Shown here in pieces: positions 1-8,724 of a stretch of 37,943 nucleotides of DNA. Each line of letters opens with the position of its first letter. Within the stretch, counting starts at the first letter, position 1. The stretch covers positions 1-37,943 of the forward strand of contig JAAYRL010000004.1 in assembly GCA_012518795.1 (NCBI GenBank). Reading direction: 5' to 3'. The notes beneath the pieces were generated by a model. That model made no database searches. It saw only the letters and a program-made list of their open reading frames with translations, and was not told the DNA's origin. Origin of the DNA: Clostridiaceae bacterium. GTDB taxonomy: Bacteria > Bacillota > Clostridia > Saccharofermentanales > DTU023. A program made the translations under genes and the position numbers.

Positions 1-2
1 AG

Positions 3-467
3 GCGAGTCGCTACGATGTTAAAGGGAAAAAATATATTTCGACTCCAAGCAAATACTACTATTGTGATGTCGGACTTAGAAATGCAAGACTGGAATTTCG
101 TCAGTATGAGGTAACACATCTGATGGAAAACATTATTTATAACGAGCTCTTGATACGTGGCTATTCCGTGGATGTAGGCATTGTTACCCACGACGAAAAA
201 AACAAAGAAGGAAAGATCACACGCAAACAGCTCGAAGTTGATTTTGTCGCTAACAGAGGAAGTCAGCGATACTATATCCAGTCTGCCTTCGCGATACCGG
301 ATTTAAAAAAAATGAATCAGGAACAGGCTTCGCTTGTAAAAATACCGGATTCATTCAAAAAAATTATTGTTGTGGCCCATGAGACACCTCTCTGGCGCAA
401 CGAATACGGTATCACGATCATGAATATATACGACTTTTTGCTGGACAGAGACAGCTTGGAGCATTGA
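3..467 (+). CDS. DUF4143-type AAA ATPase, C-terminal fragment
   Basis: The reading frame is open from the first bases of the window, so the start lies upstream; about 154 residues are visible. The sequence has the feel of the C-terminal DUF4143 half of the ATP-binding proteins common in Clostridia and Bacteroidetes: a KYYYCDVGLRNAR segment, then THLMENIIYNEL, GYSVDVGIV, QLEVDFVANRG and QSAFAIPD. The DUF4143 half resembles a restriction-nuclease-like fold, and the N-terminal AAA domain would lie outside the window. The cellular role of the family is not established. A Met at 123 is internal to the conserved domain and is not the start. The stop codon lies inside a perfect 8-bp hairpin. The gene has no visible link to the pilus locus that follows. 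Confidence 0.85.
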   Translation, partial: ASRYDVKGKKYISTPSKYYYCDVGLRNARLEFRQYEVTHLMENIIYNELLIRGYSVDVGIVTHDEKNKEGKITRKQLEVDFVANRGSQRYYIQSAFAIPDLKKMNQEQASLVKIPDSFKKIIVVAHETPLWRNEYGITIMNIYDFLLDRDSLEH

Positions 468-477
468 TTTGCTCCAA
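456..477 (+). terminator. 8-bp hairpin spanning the stop codon of the DUF4143 gene
   Basis: TTGGAGCA (456-463) and TGCTCCAA (470-477) are perfect inverted repeats around a 6-base loop that contains the TGA. The right arm is followed by a few A residues and no T-run in either direction. It is therefore not a classical intrinsic terminator; it could be a weak terminator or an RNA-stabilising hairpin. Confidence 0.35.
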
Positions 478-544
478 AAACTGAAGTGTTCAAAGTGCGA
501 GGATATAGAAGATATCGAGGATATAGTGCAATTAAGAATAAATT

Positions 545-550
545 ATAATA
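545..550 (+). promoter_or_regulatory. possible -10 box upstream of pilB
   Basis: A perfect TATAAT lies 43 bases before the pilB ATG in an AT-rich stretch. No convincing -35 box sits 16-18 bases upstream; the region before it contains a short direct repeat (GAGGATATAG, twice, near 509-526). This is the only promoter-like element in the gap between the DUF4143 gene and the pilus operon. Confidence 0.3.
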
Positions 551-592
551 TAATACAAAAGCAAGGAAAAAACTGTAAACTAGGGAAAAATT

Positions 593-2290
593 ATGGAATA
601 TAGACGATTAGGTGAAATACTGACAGATGCGGGCGTAATATCTGAGGAACAGCTCGTCAAGGCACTTGCTCTCGGTAAGGAGCAGAATAAACGTCTTGGT
701 GAGGTTTTGCTTGATAATAAGATTATTACCGAAAGACAGCTCATAGATGTGCTTCAATATCAATTAGGTGTTGATTTTATTGATCTTTCCAAAGTTGATA
801 TTCCTGTTCAGATGGCTCAACTTCTCCCTAAGAACATAGCGAAGAAGCATAATGTCGTGCCTGTGAAGGTGGCTGGAGATACTATTTATGTGGCAATGTT
901 CGACCCTCTGAATTTCGTGGGAATTGAAGAAGTCAAATCGGCAACGAAGAAGCGTGTCATACCGATGATTGCCACGAAGAGTGCAACAGACAGGGCAATC
1001 CATGTGCTTTACGGCAGCGAGAACGTAAGCCGTGCTATAGACGAGATGCAGAAGTCAATGAATGATATTATTCAGCCGGTCAGCGACCTGGTTGAGTCAG
1101 GTGAAGTTGATGAACAAGCTGCACCGGGAATCAGACTTGTCAATTCGATCATAGAGCGTGGTGCACAGGAGAATGCTTCCGATATTCACATGGAGCCGAG
1201 AGAAAACGGATTCGTAATCAGAATGAGGATAGACGGTGTGCTTCACGAAATACTTACCGTTCCTCAGAATCTGCAATCGTCTGTAATATCCAGAATCAAA
1301 ATCATGGGTGAAATGGATATCGCTGAGAGGAGAATACCTCAGGACGGTCGTTCCAATATAAGAATAAAGGAGAGAGATATTGATCTCAGGATTTCCACAC
1401 TCCCTACCCAGTACGGAGAAAAAGTGGTTATGCGTTTCCTGGAAAAATCTGCGTCTCTCCTTACGAGCGACGGAATCGGACTTGCCGGCAAAATGTTAGA
1501 CAATTATAACGAGCTTATAGCTAATGCCAATGGCGTAATACTTATTGCCGGACCTACCGGTTCAGGAAAAACTACCACGATGTACACTATGGTGAATGAT
1601 CTTAACCGTGAAGAAGTCAATCTGGTGACCCTTGAAGACCCTATAGAATACAACATCGACGGTGTGAATCAGGTTCAGATAAACGAAAAGGTGGGAATGA
1701 CTTTCGCCAACGGTCTGCGGGCGATACTCCGTCAAGATCCGGATATCATAGCTGTCGGCGAAATCCGTGACGGAGAAACAGCCGAAATAGCAATGCGTGC
1801 CGCCATAACGGGACACCTGGTGTTATCAACCATACATACGAATTCTTCCATTGCGACTCTGGACAGGCTGCTCGATATAGGTGTGGAACCTTACCTGATC
1901 GCAAGTGCTCTTAAAGGTGTCATTGCGCAAAGACTTGTGCGTAAGATTTGTCCCAACTGCAAAGAATCCTACACACCGGACGAGGACGAACTCATTTCCA
2001 TTGGTCTTGATCCTGGCAAGTCAAAGGATATCAAGTTTTACAGAGGAAAAGGCTGCCCTGACTGTCTGGGCAGAGGCTATCGCGGCAGAACCGCGGCATT
2101 CGAAATGTTGGTACTTAATTCCGAAATTAAACAGAAGTTCAGAGAGAATGCGCCACATCATGAGCTCGAGGAAGCAATTTATCGCTCTCCGAATTTTGAA
2201 ACGATGAGTCAGAATTGTTTAAGACTTGTTTTAGAAGGCAAGACGACCGCAAGTGAGGCGAAAAGAATCCTCTACTCTACAGATTTATAA
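593..2290 (+). CDS. pilB: Type IV pilus extension ATPase PilB (GspE family)
   Basis: This is a 565-residue hexameric ATPase that powers pilus assembly from the cytoplasmic face. Residues 1-150 form the MshEN/GspE N-terminal domain. Residues 175-290 match the arginine-finger region, with ASDIHMEP and RIPQDGR motifs. Walker A is GPTGSGKT at 320-327, followed by the Walker B/His-box region (DPDIIAVGEIRD, then TGHLVLSTIHTN). A zinc tetracysteine (C453, C456, C488, C491), typical of PilB/GspE and absent from PilT, follows. Length is normal for the family. The start has an AGGGA ribosome binding site. It is the first gene of the pilus cluster and probably of the transcript pilB-pilT-pilC. No MshEN-type cyclic-di-GMP binding was tested. 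Confidence 0.96.
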   Translation: MEYRRLGEILTDAGVISEEQLVKALALGKEQNKRLGEVLLDNKIITERQLIDVLQYQLGVDFIDLSKVDIPVQMAQLLPKNIAKKHNVVPVKVAGDTIYVAMFDPLNFVGIEEVKSATKKRVIPMIATKSATDRAIHVLYGSENVSRAIDEMQKSMNDIIQPVSDLVESGEVDEQAAPGIRLVNSIIERGAQENASDIHMEPRENGFVIRMRIDGVLHEILTVPQNLQSSVISRIKIMGEMDIAERRIPQDGRSNIRIKERDIDLRISTLPTQYGEKVVMRFLEKSASLLTSDGIGLAGKMLDNYNELIANANGVILIAGPTGSGKTTTMYTMVNDLNREEVNLVTLEDPIEYNIDGVNQVQINEKVGMTFANGLRAILRQDPDIIAVGEIRDGETAEIAMRAAITGHLVLSTIHTNSSIATLDRLLDIGVEPYLIASALKGVIAQRLVRKICPNCKESYTPDEDELISIGLDPGKSKDIKFYRGKGCPDCLGRGYRGRTAAFEMLVLNSEIKQKFRENAPHHELEEAIYRSPNFETMSQNCLRLVLEGKTTASEAKRILYSTDL

Positions 2291-2341
2291 AGAAATAACC
2301 GTTGTTTATCAGAGTTCAAAAACTGCCTGATGAGGATAATA

Positions 2342-3436
2342 ATGAATATAACAAGAATAATCAAAGAAGCACAGCTAAGAAGGGCATCGGATATACATGT
2401 CGTATATGGGCTGCCTGTCAGAATCAGAGTAGACGGAACCCTTGAAAACTATGACGACAATGTTCTCACACATGAGGACTGTAACAATATCGCCGAGCAG
2501 CTTCTCGGTGAAAAATACAAGCTGCTTGAGTCAGTCGGAGAGGTTGATGCATCAGGTACTTTTGCGGATGATGTCCGTTGCAGACTACATGTGTTCAGAC
2601 AGCAAGGACATATCAGCTCCGCGATCCGTATTCTGTCCGACACAATACCCGAACTCGAGATGCTCGGCTTGCCGCCTATTTGTTATGAATTCGCAGAATA
2701 TCCGAGAGGAATAGTAATCATTACAGGAGAAACAGGCTCAGGTAAATCAACTACATTGGCCGCACTTCTTAACCGCATCAATCAAACCAGAGCACAGCAC
2801 ATTATCACGCTTGAGGATCCGATAGAATACATTTATCATCCGGACAAATGCACGATCAACCAGAGGCAGATAGCGGAGGATACTGCAAGCTATGAGACCG
2901 GGCTAAAGGCGGTATTGCGGGAAGACCCTGATATCATACTGATCGGTGAGATGCGAAGTCTGGATACGATTGAAACGGCTTTGACAGCCGCGGAAACGGG
3001 GCATTTGGTGTTTGCCACGCTTCACACCAACAGTGCGGCGGACTCCATAGATCGTATAGTGGATGTTTTTCCGGGGGAAAGACAGCAGCAAATCAGGCTT
3101 CAACTCAGCATGACGTTAAGAGCAGTGCTTGCGCAGCAGCTCCTTCCTCGTGCAAGCGGACAGGGCAGGGTGCTTGCTTGTGAGGTAATGGTGCCTAACT
3201 CCGCAATCAGGGCAATGATCAGAGAGGGCAAGACGCCTCAGATTGCCAGCGCGATTCAGACCTCCGCGGCGGAAGGCAATATCTCTATGGATAATTTCCT
3301 GGCCAAACTCGTTAAGCAGGGTGCTATATCTAAGGAGGTAGCTGTAGAGGCGGCACACGATATAGATTTTCTGAAAAAACTTTTAGGTATATCGAGTTTG
3401 TCAACTTCAACAAGCCGTGACTGGATAATGAGATAA
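2342..3436 (+). CDS. pilT: Type IV pilus retraction ATPase PilT
   Basis: This 364-residue ATPase would drive pilus retraction, hence twitching or DNA uptake. It has the N-terminal RRASDIH segment, Walker A GETGSGKST near residue 129, Walker B DPDIILIGEMR, the His box TGHLVFATLHTN and, decisively, the AIRAMIREGK box near residue 288. This box is the PilT hallmark (AIRNLIRE in classic members), and the PilB zinc cysteines are absent. An ATG at 2330 is also in frame, but the ATG at 2342 has a GAGG element at proper spacing, so I start there. The gene follows pilB by 51 bases. Having PilT next to PilB implies dynamic pili rather than a pure secretion pseudopilus. Confidence 0.95.
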   Translation: MNITRIIKEAQLRRASDIHVVYGLPVRIRVDGTLENYDDNVLTHEDCNNIAEQLLGEKYKLLESVGEVDASGTFADDVRCRLHVFRQQGHISSAIRILSDTIPELEMLGLPPICYEFAEYPRGIVIITGETGSGKSTTLAALLNRINQTRAQHIITLEDPIEYIYHPDKCTINQRQIAEDTASYETGLKAVLREDPDIILIGEMRSLDTIETALTAAETGHLVFATLHTNSAADSIDRIVDVFPGERQQQIRLQLSMTLRAVLAQQLLPRASGQGRVLACEVMVPNSAIRAMIREGKTPQIASAIQTSAAEGNISMDNFLAKLVKQGAISKEVAVEAAHDIDFLKKLLGISSLSTSTSRDWIMR

Positions 3437-3516
3437 ACACTAATCTTTAACTTATGTTTAACTAAAAGTATCCGGAGTTAATTAAAAAAAAACGATAAGA
3501 ATTAGAGAGAAAAAAC

Positions 3517-4725
3517 ATGGTAGCATACAAATACAAAGCCTTATCAAAAGACGGCGTAGCGGTCGAAGGCGTAATCAAGGCTCATGATAAAAATGACGCG
3601 GTATTCAAGCTGAAAAATGAATACGGCATCATCGTAGATATCAAGGAAGTAGCGAGCTTAGACCTTTTTACGAAAAAAGAAGGCAAAGGCAAAGTAACTG
3701 ACAAGGATATAGCCCTGATGTGCCAGCAGTTTTCCATTCTTCTCACGGCGGGACTTCCGATTGCCAGAACAGTGGAGCTTGTAGGTGTGAGGTCGGAGAA
3801 CAAGGTGCTTAAGCAAATTCTCACATCCGTGGCTGAAGATGTAACCGCAGGCTATAACTTAGCAGGCAGCTTCCAGCTGAGAGCAAAAAACCTGCCTGTC
3901 AACTTTATTGAAACTATAAGGGCGGGCGAGGAGTCGGGCTCCCTTGAAATGGCGTTCGGCAGATTGGCGAGCTTCTTTGAAAAGAGAGCCGATATATCCA
4001 ACAAGGTCAAGTCGGCGCTGACCTATCCGATTATGGTAATAATTGTTGCAGTCATAGTAATAGCTGTTATAATGGGATATGCCGTGCCGGTGTTTACGAA
4101 TGTATTCATGGGAATGGGTGTGGAGCTTCCGTTACCAACCAGAATCTTGATAGCCATGTCGAATTTCTTTAAGGTCGCAACTATACCTATCATATGCATT
4201 ATTGCAATACTGATAATTATGTATCGACTTTTGAAGAAGAAAGAAAGCTGGGCTATCAGGTTTGACAAGATAAAACTGAAATTACCTGTTGTAGGCAAGA
4301 TAAGTATCATGAATGCGGCGAGCCAGTTCGCCAATACTTTTTCCACTATGCTTGCCGCCGGTGTTCCCGCAGTCAGGGCTCTCGGAATCACCGCGCGCTC
4401 GCTGCCGAACGCCTATGTGACCGACGAAATCCTGAATACGGTCGGCATGGTCGAGCAGGGCTATTCGATCGGAAATGCTCTCAGACAGGTAAAGGAGATG
4501 CCGGAGCTTCTGGTCGAGATGACGGCAGTCGGCGAAGAATCGGGCTCAATGGAGCATACCCTTGAGGTAATAGGGAATTATTACGATACCGAGGTCGAGT
4601 ATGTGACAGGCAGGGCGGTCAAATTGATAGAACCGGCGATCATAATCGTGCTTGCAGCATTAGTAGCATTCATACTGCTCTCGGTCTATCTGCCGATGTT
4701 TAGTATGTATGACAGCATTGGCTAG
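3517..4725 (+). CDS. pilC: Type IV pilus inner-membrane platform protein PilC (GspF family)
   Basis: This 402-residue polytopic membrane protein anchors the assembly and retraction ATPases. Two T2SSF domains are visible. The first follows QQFSILLTAGLPIARTVEL and ends with the GEESGSLE motif. The second repeats the pattern (ASQFANTFSTMLAAGVP, then GEESGSME). Three hydrophobic helices lie near residues 170-197, 220-240 and 370-395, in the family's usual arrangement. The N-terminal YKYKALSKDG start is typical. The gene lies 80 bases after pilT. Length and motifs are intact and nothing is odd. Confidence 0.95.
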   Translation: MVAYKYKALSKDGVAVEGVIKAHDKNDAVFKLKNEYGIIVDIKEVASLDLFTKKEGKGKVTDKDIALMCQQFSILLTAGLPIARTVELVGVRSENKVLKQILTSVAEDVTAGYNLAGSFQLRAKNLPVNFIETIRAGEESGSLEMAFGRLASFFEKRADISNKVKSALTYPIMVIIVAVIVIAVIMGYAVPVFTNVFMGMGVELPLPTRILIAMSNFFKVATIPIICIIAILIIMYRLLKKKESWAIRFDKIKLKLPVVGKISIMNAASQFANTFSTMLAAGVPAVRALGITARSLPNAYVTDEILNTVGMVEQGYSIGNALRQVKEMPELLVEMTAVGEESGSMEHTLEVIGNYYDTEVEYVTGRAVKLIEPAIIIVLAALVAFILLSVYLPMFSMYDSIG

Positions 4726-4816
4726 AAAAAAAGCGGATATAGTTGTAATTTATGTTACATTTCATAAGTAATCTTTGATTTATTATTAATTTAAAGTATA
4801 AAATAGAATAGTTTTT

Positions 4817-4845
4817 AACGGGTTACCCTAATTCCCGTTTATAAT
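4817..4845 (+). promoter_or_regulatory. hairpin and -10-like box upstream of the pilin gene
   Basis: AACGGG (4817-4822) and CCCGTT (4834-4839) form a 6-bp inverted repeat directly followed by TATAAT (4840-4845). The -10-like box is 59 bases before the pilin ATG; no good -35 box is present, and the inverted repeat occupies that place. It could be a regulated promoter with an operator, or the end of the pilC transcript. I found no cyclic-di-GMP riboswitch here. Confidence 0.35.
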
Positions 4846-4904
4846 ATATACATCTTAAAATATAAATAAGAAAAAAATTATCATAAGATAAGGAGATAAG
4901 ATTA

Positions 4905-5273
4905 ATGAACAAAATGAACAACAAAGGCTTTACCTTAATGGAAGTACTTATCGTAGTAGCAATCATCGCTGTCTTAGTAGCTATTGCTATTCCTGTAATG
5001 ACCAATCAGCTTGAAAAGGCAAGAGAAGCGACAGATGCCGCAAACATCCGGTCCGCCTATGCAGAGGTGTCCGTTGAAATCCTTTTAGGTAATGAAGCAG
5101 CACCGGTTAGGGAAGTTGATTTGAAACAGAAGGTTGCAGGTTGGTCTGCAGGGTCAGAAATAGAACTCCCAGTTCCTGAAGCAAAGATTACTGGTACACC
5201 TAAGCCAGGTAAAAAATGTATAGTAACAGGAGATTCAGCCACCGGAGAGATTACTCTCGAATATACGGAATGA
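4905..5273 (+). CDS. Major type IV pilin
   Basis: This 122-residue prepilin has an 8-residue leader (MNKMNNKG) cut before Phe, then FTLMEVLIVVAIIAVLVAIA with the conserved Glu at mature position +5. A typical amphipathic continuation follows (QLEKAREATDAANIRSAYAEV). The mature protein is about 114 residues, a short clostridial pilin, ending in a Gly/Thr-rich beta segment (VTGDSATGEITLEYTE). It has a strong AAGGAG ribosome binding site 9 bases from ATG, its own putative -10 box, and a strong hairpin downstream before pilD, all consistent with higher expression than its neighbours. It is the only pilin on this strand and the only one with Phe at +1, so I infer it is the major subunit. Confidence 0.9.
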   Translation: MNKMNNKGFTLMEVLIVVAIIAVLVAIAIPVMTNQLEKAREATDAANIRSAYAEVSVEILLGNEAAPVREVDLKQKVAGWSAGSEIELPVPEAKITGTPKPGKKCIVTGDSATGEITLEYTE

Positions 5274-5357
5274 TTACTCTCAAATACACTTGCCCTAAGG
5301 GAAAGCTTTTTCACCGGTTGCAAGGTCGCTGATTAGAAACGAAAAAATAAAATTATT

Positions 5358-5387
5358 CCCCGAAGATGTCATGGTGTATCTTCGGGG
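5358..5387 (+). terminator. 10-bp hairpin after the pilin gene
   Basis: CCCCGAAGAT (5358-5367) and ATCTTCGGGG (5378-5387) pair perfectly around a 10-base loop. The following T-run is weak (GTTAATGTACTTTT). It lies 84 bases past the pilin stop and 29 before pilD. It could be a leaky terminator or a 3' stabiliser that keeps pilin mRNA more abundant than the downstream assembly genes. Confidence 0.65.
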
Positions 5388-5415
5388 GTTAATGTACTTT
5401 TGAAAGAATGATCGT

Positions 5416-6207
5416 ATGACCATCTACTCATCGACATTTTTTACGTTATATGGTTTTTTTGTAGCCTTTTTGCTCGGAATTACGATGGGTAGCTTTCTTA
5501 ATTGTGTGGCGATGCGGGTGCTTTCGGGAGAACCGATTGCAAGAGGCAGGTCCCACTGTATGTCATGCGGACACAAGTTGGGCGTGCTTGATTTAATTCC
5601 GCTGTTCAGCTGGCTTTTTCTCAGGGGTAAATGTCGCTACTGCGGTTCTAAGATAAGCGCGCGGTATCCGCTCAGTGAGCTCGTATTGGGCATCGTTTAT
5701 GTCGTAATCCTGGCAAAGTATGACTTAACCTTAAAAACGCTTGAACTTGTCGTGCTTTACTCGATTTTGCTCTGCGTAACGCTCTGCGATTTGGATAAGC
5801 ATATAATTCCTGACCGGTTTATTGTCGTCGGAATTATTAACAGAATTATTTTTATTTTGCTATCGGGCAATATATTAGAGGAATTGAAGCTCAGTGTAAT
5901 AGGGGCATTTTCCGTGTCGCTGCCGCTCCTCATCTTATCGCTCATCCTCGATAAGATTTTGAAAAAAGACACGATGGGTGGCGGAGACATCAAGTTGTTT
6001 TTTATGGCAGGCATGTATTTCGCCTGGCCCGTGAATCTACTCGTACTTTTCATGAGCGCGATCATAGGAATACTATTTGGCATTTTGGCGAAGTCAAAAA
6101 AGAATGAAGAAAATCAGATACCTTTCGGACCGGCCATTTCAGTCGGATATTTTCTCGGAATGCTTGTCGGAAGCGAATTAATTAATTTATATTTAGGTCT
6201 TTTTTAG
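5416..6207 (+). CDS. pilD: Prepilin peptidase / N-methyltransferase PilD (A24 family)
   Basis: This 263-residue integral membrane aspartic protease removes the leader of prepilins after Gly and methylates the new N terminus. The N-terminal methyltransferase part carries the tetracysteine C48-x2-C51 and C73-x2-C76 (HCMSCGH, CRYCGSK). The two catalytic aspartates fit the CDLDKHIIPDR segment (125/127) and the GGGD motif (Asp191). About seven to eight hydrophobic helices are visible. It should process the five prepilins encoded in this window. The gene sits between pilin and pilM-like genes and is separated from the pilin by a strong hairpin. Confidence 0.95.
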   Translation: MTIYSSTFFTLYGFFVAFLLGITMGSFLNCVAMRVLSGEPIARGRSHCMSCGHKLGVLDLIPLFSWLFLRGKCRYCGSKISARYPLSELVLGIVYVVILAKYDLTLKTLELVVLYSILLCVTLCDLDKHIIPDRFIVVGIINRIIFILLSGNILEELKLSVIGAFSVSLPLLILSLILDKILKKDTMGGGDIKLFFMAGMYFAWPVNLLVLFMSAIIGILFGILAKSKKNEENQIPFGPAISVGYFLGMLVGSELINLYLGLF

Positions 6208-6230
6208 ACCGGATTTCAGGAGAATCGTTT

Positions 6231-7220
6231 GTGGCTAAAAACTATATTGGGCTTGAGATAGGGAACGGAATCACTACGATGTATCAGGGTGGGAAAAAGG
6301 GCAAAATCCTCGTTTCGCGTCTGCCTGAAAATCTTGTGGATGACGGTGAGATTGTTTCGCCGGAGCTCCTCTCACAGTTTTTGAAAAAAATGAAAAAAGA
6401 GGGAAAGTTCAGCGGCAGAGCCTGTGCCTTAATTTTACCTGAGTTCAGTGCATATTTCAGGTCACTTGAGATGCCTGCAATAAGTGAAAAACAGCTGAGA
6501 CTCAACCTCCCGTACGAATTTAGAGACTTTGTCGGAAACGAGAGCATAAACTACAATTATGATTATGCGGTCGAAGACTATGTCACAGACGAGGACGGCA
6601 AGGTAACGGCCATCCGTTTGCTCGCGGCATCCGCTTCAAAGGAAACGATCAAGGAATATGAGAACCTGCTTAATAGAGCAGGTTTTAAGCTAAAGGTAGC
6701 GCTTCCAAGAGAGATGGCTCTTCTTAATCTCGTCAGAAAAGCGATCGAAAGGGGAGCCCCTAGTGACAGAACCTTCGTAATAATCGATGTCGGTTTCACA
6801 AATACGCGGGTCTACATTTTTCAAGGCGAAGATCTGAAGGCTACCAAAACGATTGAAATGGGCTGTCGGGATGTGGACAGCGTCATAGCTGATTATTATA
6901 ATATAGATGTTTATCTTGCTGCTTCATACAGGGAGACCGACCATGAAGGGATACTTGAAAGCGATGAGTGCCGGGCGGTATATAACCGGATATCGCTGGA
7001 AGTCATGAAGGCGATTAACTTCTATAAATACGAAAATCGGCAGAGTGAATTCGAGGACTGCTTTATCTGCGGTGACTGCTCGGATACCGAAGCTCTTGTC
7101 AACAATATGCTTGCATACGTCCGGCTGAAAAGAGAGAGTCTGGATGTGATTTTGCCTGAAGAGAGCAGAGGCCTGAGTGATGCTCCGCGCGCCCTCATGT
7201 CCATAGGCGTTACTTTGTAG
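6231..7220 (+). CDS. pilM: PilM-like actin-fold type IV pilus assembly protein
   Basis: This 329-residue protein should be cytoplasmic and link the ATPase platform to PilN. It has actin/ASKHA-type phosphate-binding segments: IGLEIGNG near residues 5-12 and FVIIDVGFTNTRVYIF near 182-197. Between them comes the PilM pattern LEMPAISEKQLRLNLPYEF. The start is a GTG at 6231 with an AGGAG site upstream, 23 bases after pilD. The next gene starts 13 bases downstream. It fits the conserved pilM-pilN-pilO order; similarity to better-known PilM proteins looks moderate. Confidence 0.85.
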   Translation: MAKNYIGLEIGNGITTMYQGGKKGKILVSRLPENLVDDGEIVSPELLSQFLKKMKKEGKFSGRACALILPEFSAYFRSLEMPAISEKQLRLNLPYEFRDFVGNESINYNYDYAVEDYVTDEDGKVTAIRLLAASASKETIKEYENLLNRAGFKLKVALPREMALLNLVRKAIERGAPSDRTFVIIDVGFTNTRVYIFQGEDLKATKTIEMGCRDVDSVIADYYNIDVYLAASYRETDHEGILESDECRAVYNRISLEVMKAINFYKYENRQSEFEDCFICGDCSDTEALVNNMLAYVRLKRESLDVILPEESRGLSDAPRALMSIGVTL

Positions 7221-7233
7221 GAGAAGGAACTTT

Positions 7234-7890
7234 ATGGGAAATAAACCGAAAAAATACAAACACTCAAAACTTCCTTCCAAAAAAACCATGAACCTCTATC
7301 AAGTTGAGATTACCGATAATTCATGGCAGAGGGTAATACCGTATGCGATACTAATCATTGTTATTGCGGTTGTATTTGTTAAATTCGGTGTGGTTGAAAG
7401 GATATTCCAACTTAATCAGTTGAGTAAACAGGTTTCCGAAGATCAGCTGATGCTTGATGAGTTAAATAAGGCGATAGAGGGCTATGATGAGCTTAAGACT
7501 GAATATATGAGATATACCGATGATTACATGCAGGGGGAAGAAGGAACACTTGTTGACAGGATGAGCATCATCGGTCTGATTGCTGATAATGTTTCCAACA
7601 TAGGAGAAGTCAAGAGCTACTCAATAGTCGACAACACGGTTTCTCTTGAAGTAATTGTCAATACGCTGGATGATGTTCGCGTGATCGGAAAACAACTTGA
7701 AACAGTCGATTGGGTCGGCAACATAACCGTCAATACCGCTACGAAGAATACTTCTTCCCTGGATTTGGACAAGGTGGTCGCTTCGATCGTGTTTGAAGTT
7801 ATTATTTACCAGGGTGAGCTTGAGGCACCTGCTAACGATTCAGGCATTGAGGATGCAGCAGACATATATATAGAGGGGCTCGATTACTGA
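7234..7890 (+). CDS. PilN-like pilus assembly protein
   Basis: This 218-residue bitopic protein has a basic N-terminal tail of about 33 residues, one membrane helix (about 34-54, PYAILIIVIAVVFVKFG), a short coiled-coil region (QLNQLSKQVSEDQLMLDELNKAIEGYDEL) and an alpha/beta outer domain. That is the PilN/GspL-C topology, and its place directly after pilM supports the call. In the family the cytoplasmic tail binds PilM and the outer domain pairs with PilO. Sequence similarity alone would not prove it. Its TGA overlaps the ATG of the next gene by one base. Confidence 0.7.
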   Translation: MGNKPKKYKHSKLPSKKTMNLYQVEITDNSWQRVIPYAILIIVIAVVFVKFGVVERIFQLNQLSKQVSEDQLMLDELNKAIEGYDELKTEYMRYTDDYMQGEEGTLVDRMSIIGLIADNVSNIGEVKSYSIVDNTVSLEVIVNTLDDVRVIGKQLETVDWVGNITVNTATKNTSSLDLDKVVASIVFEVIIYQGELEAPANDSGIEDAADIYIEGLDY

Positions 7891-8561
7891 TGATTTTAAA
7901 GAAACAAATTCTGTCACTTAAAGAGTTGATACTTCTGGGCATATTAATTATCCTCGCAACCTATTATTTTGTAGTGCACGGACCGATTAAAAAACAGACG
8001 GATGAGTACGAGAACAGGCTTGTCGAGATTGATTCAGAACTGCAGATTTCACAAATAAAGGCTGCCGAGATGGTTAATATGCAGAAGTCAATTGATGCCA
8101 TATTTGACAAATATGACGGTAATCCGCCGATGACACCTGAATACAACAATACTAATTTTATAATCGGCGAGCTCAACGGTATTTTAGGTGATACATATAA
8201 TTACAATTTATCATTTGGCGCAGAAGTGGTCGATGAGAATAATGTCAATATTATCAGAAGACCGATAGATATTTCTTTTTCTACCTCAAATTATGATGAT
8301 GCTGTAGCAAAAATTAAGACGATTAATGAGTCGGAAAATAAATATTTAATTCAAAATGTTTCTATTTACGATTCAGGTGTCACCAGCTCCGGCTTAACCG
8401 ACCGGTTTGGTAACCCTGTTAACACTGTCAATAGCACCCAAGACATTGGCAGGTACAATGTCGTGATAACCATGACCAGTTTCGAATACAATGCAGACGC
8501 ACCGCAACCGGAACCGGAACCGGCATCGGTACCTGCATCAGATGAGGATATATCACAATAA
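7890..8561 (+). CDS. PilO-like pilus assembly protein
   Basis: This 223-residue bitopic protein has a membrane helix at about 10-29 (LKELILLGILIILATYYFVV), a coiled-coil stretch (about 38-70) and a ferredoxin-like outer domain, ending in a Pro/Glu-rich tail (PQPEPEPASVPASDEDISQ). Topology and position after the PilN-like gene point to PilO. The one-base TGATG overlap predicts translational coupling so that the two partners are made in equal amounts. The gene ends the plus-strand pilus operon; no PilP or PilQ follows, as expected in a monoderm. Confidence 0.68.
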   Translation: MILKKQILSLKELILLGILIILATYYFVVHGPIKKQTDEYENRLVEIDSELQISQIKAAEMVNMQKSIDAIFDKYDGNPPMTPEYNNTNFIIGELNGILGDTYNYNLSFGAEVVDENNVNIIRRPIDISFSTSNYDDAVAKIKTINESENKYLIQNVSIYDSGVTSSGLTDRFGNPVNTVNSTQDIGRYNVVITMTSFEYNADAPQPEPEPASVPASDEDISQ

Positions 8562-8651
8562 AAGTATACGTGCTTTTGAATGTTAAATACATACAAATAT
8601 CGGAGTTAGTCGTGAAACATTAAAAAGCAGCCAACGTCCTGTCTATTGTAA

Positions 8652-8702
8652 TGATAAGCTTTTTTATCAGCTTTGATTAAACTTAAAAATTAAACTTAAA
8701 AA
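8652..8702. terminator. weak bidirectional hairpin and 13-bp tandem repeat between convergent pilus operons
   Basis: TGATAA (8652-8657) and TTATCA (8664-8669) form an AT-rich stem between two convergent operons. It is followed by a 13-bp unit (TTAAACTTAAAAA) repeated twice at 8677-8702. Either operon could end here, but the stem is weak. Confidence 0.35.
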
Positions 8703-8724
8703 TTTCCTGAAATACAAATATCAA

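Noticed and set aside
2330-2341. Upstream ATG for pilT
   Set aside because: No ribosome binding site; the GAGG between the two ATGs serves the second one.
4726-4904. Cyclic-di-GMP riboswitch before the pilin gene, as in some clostridial pilus loci
   Set aside because: No GEMM-type conserved core or tetraloop-receptor pattern could be found; only a 6-bp hairpin and a TATAAT.
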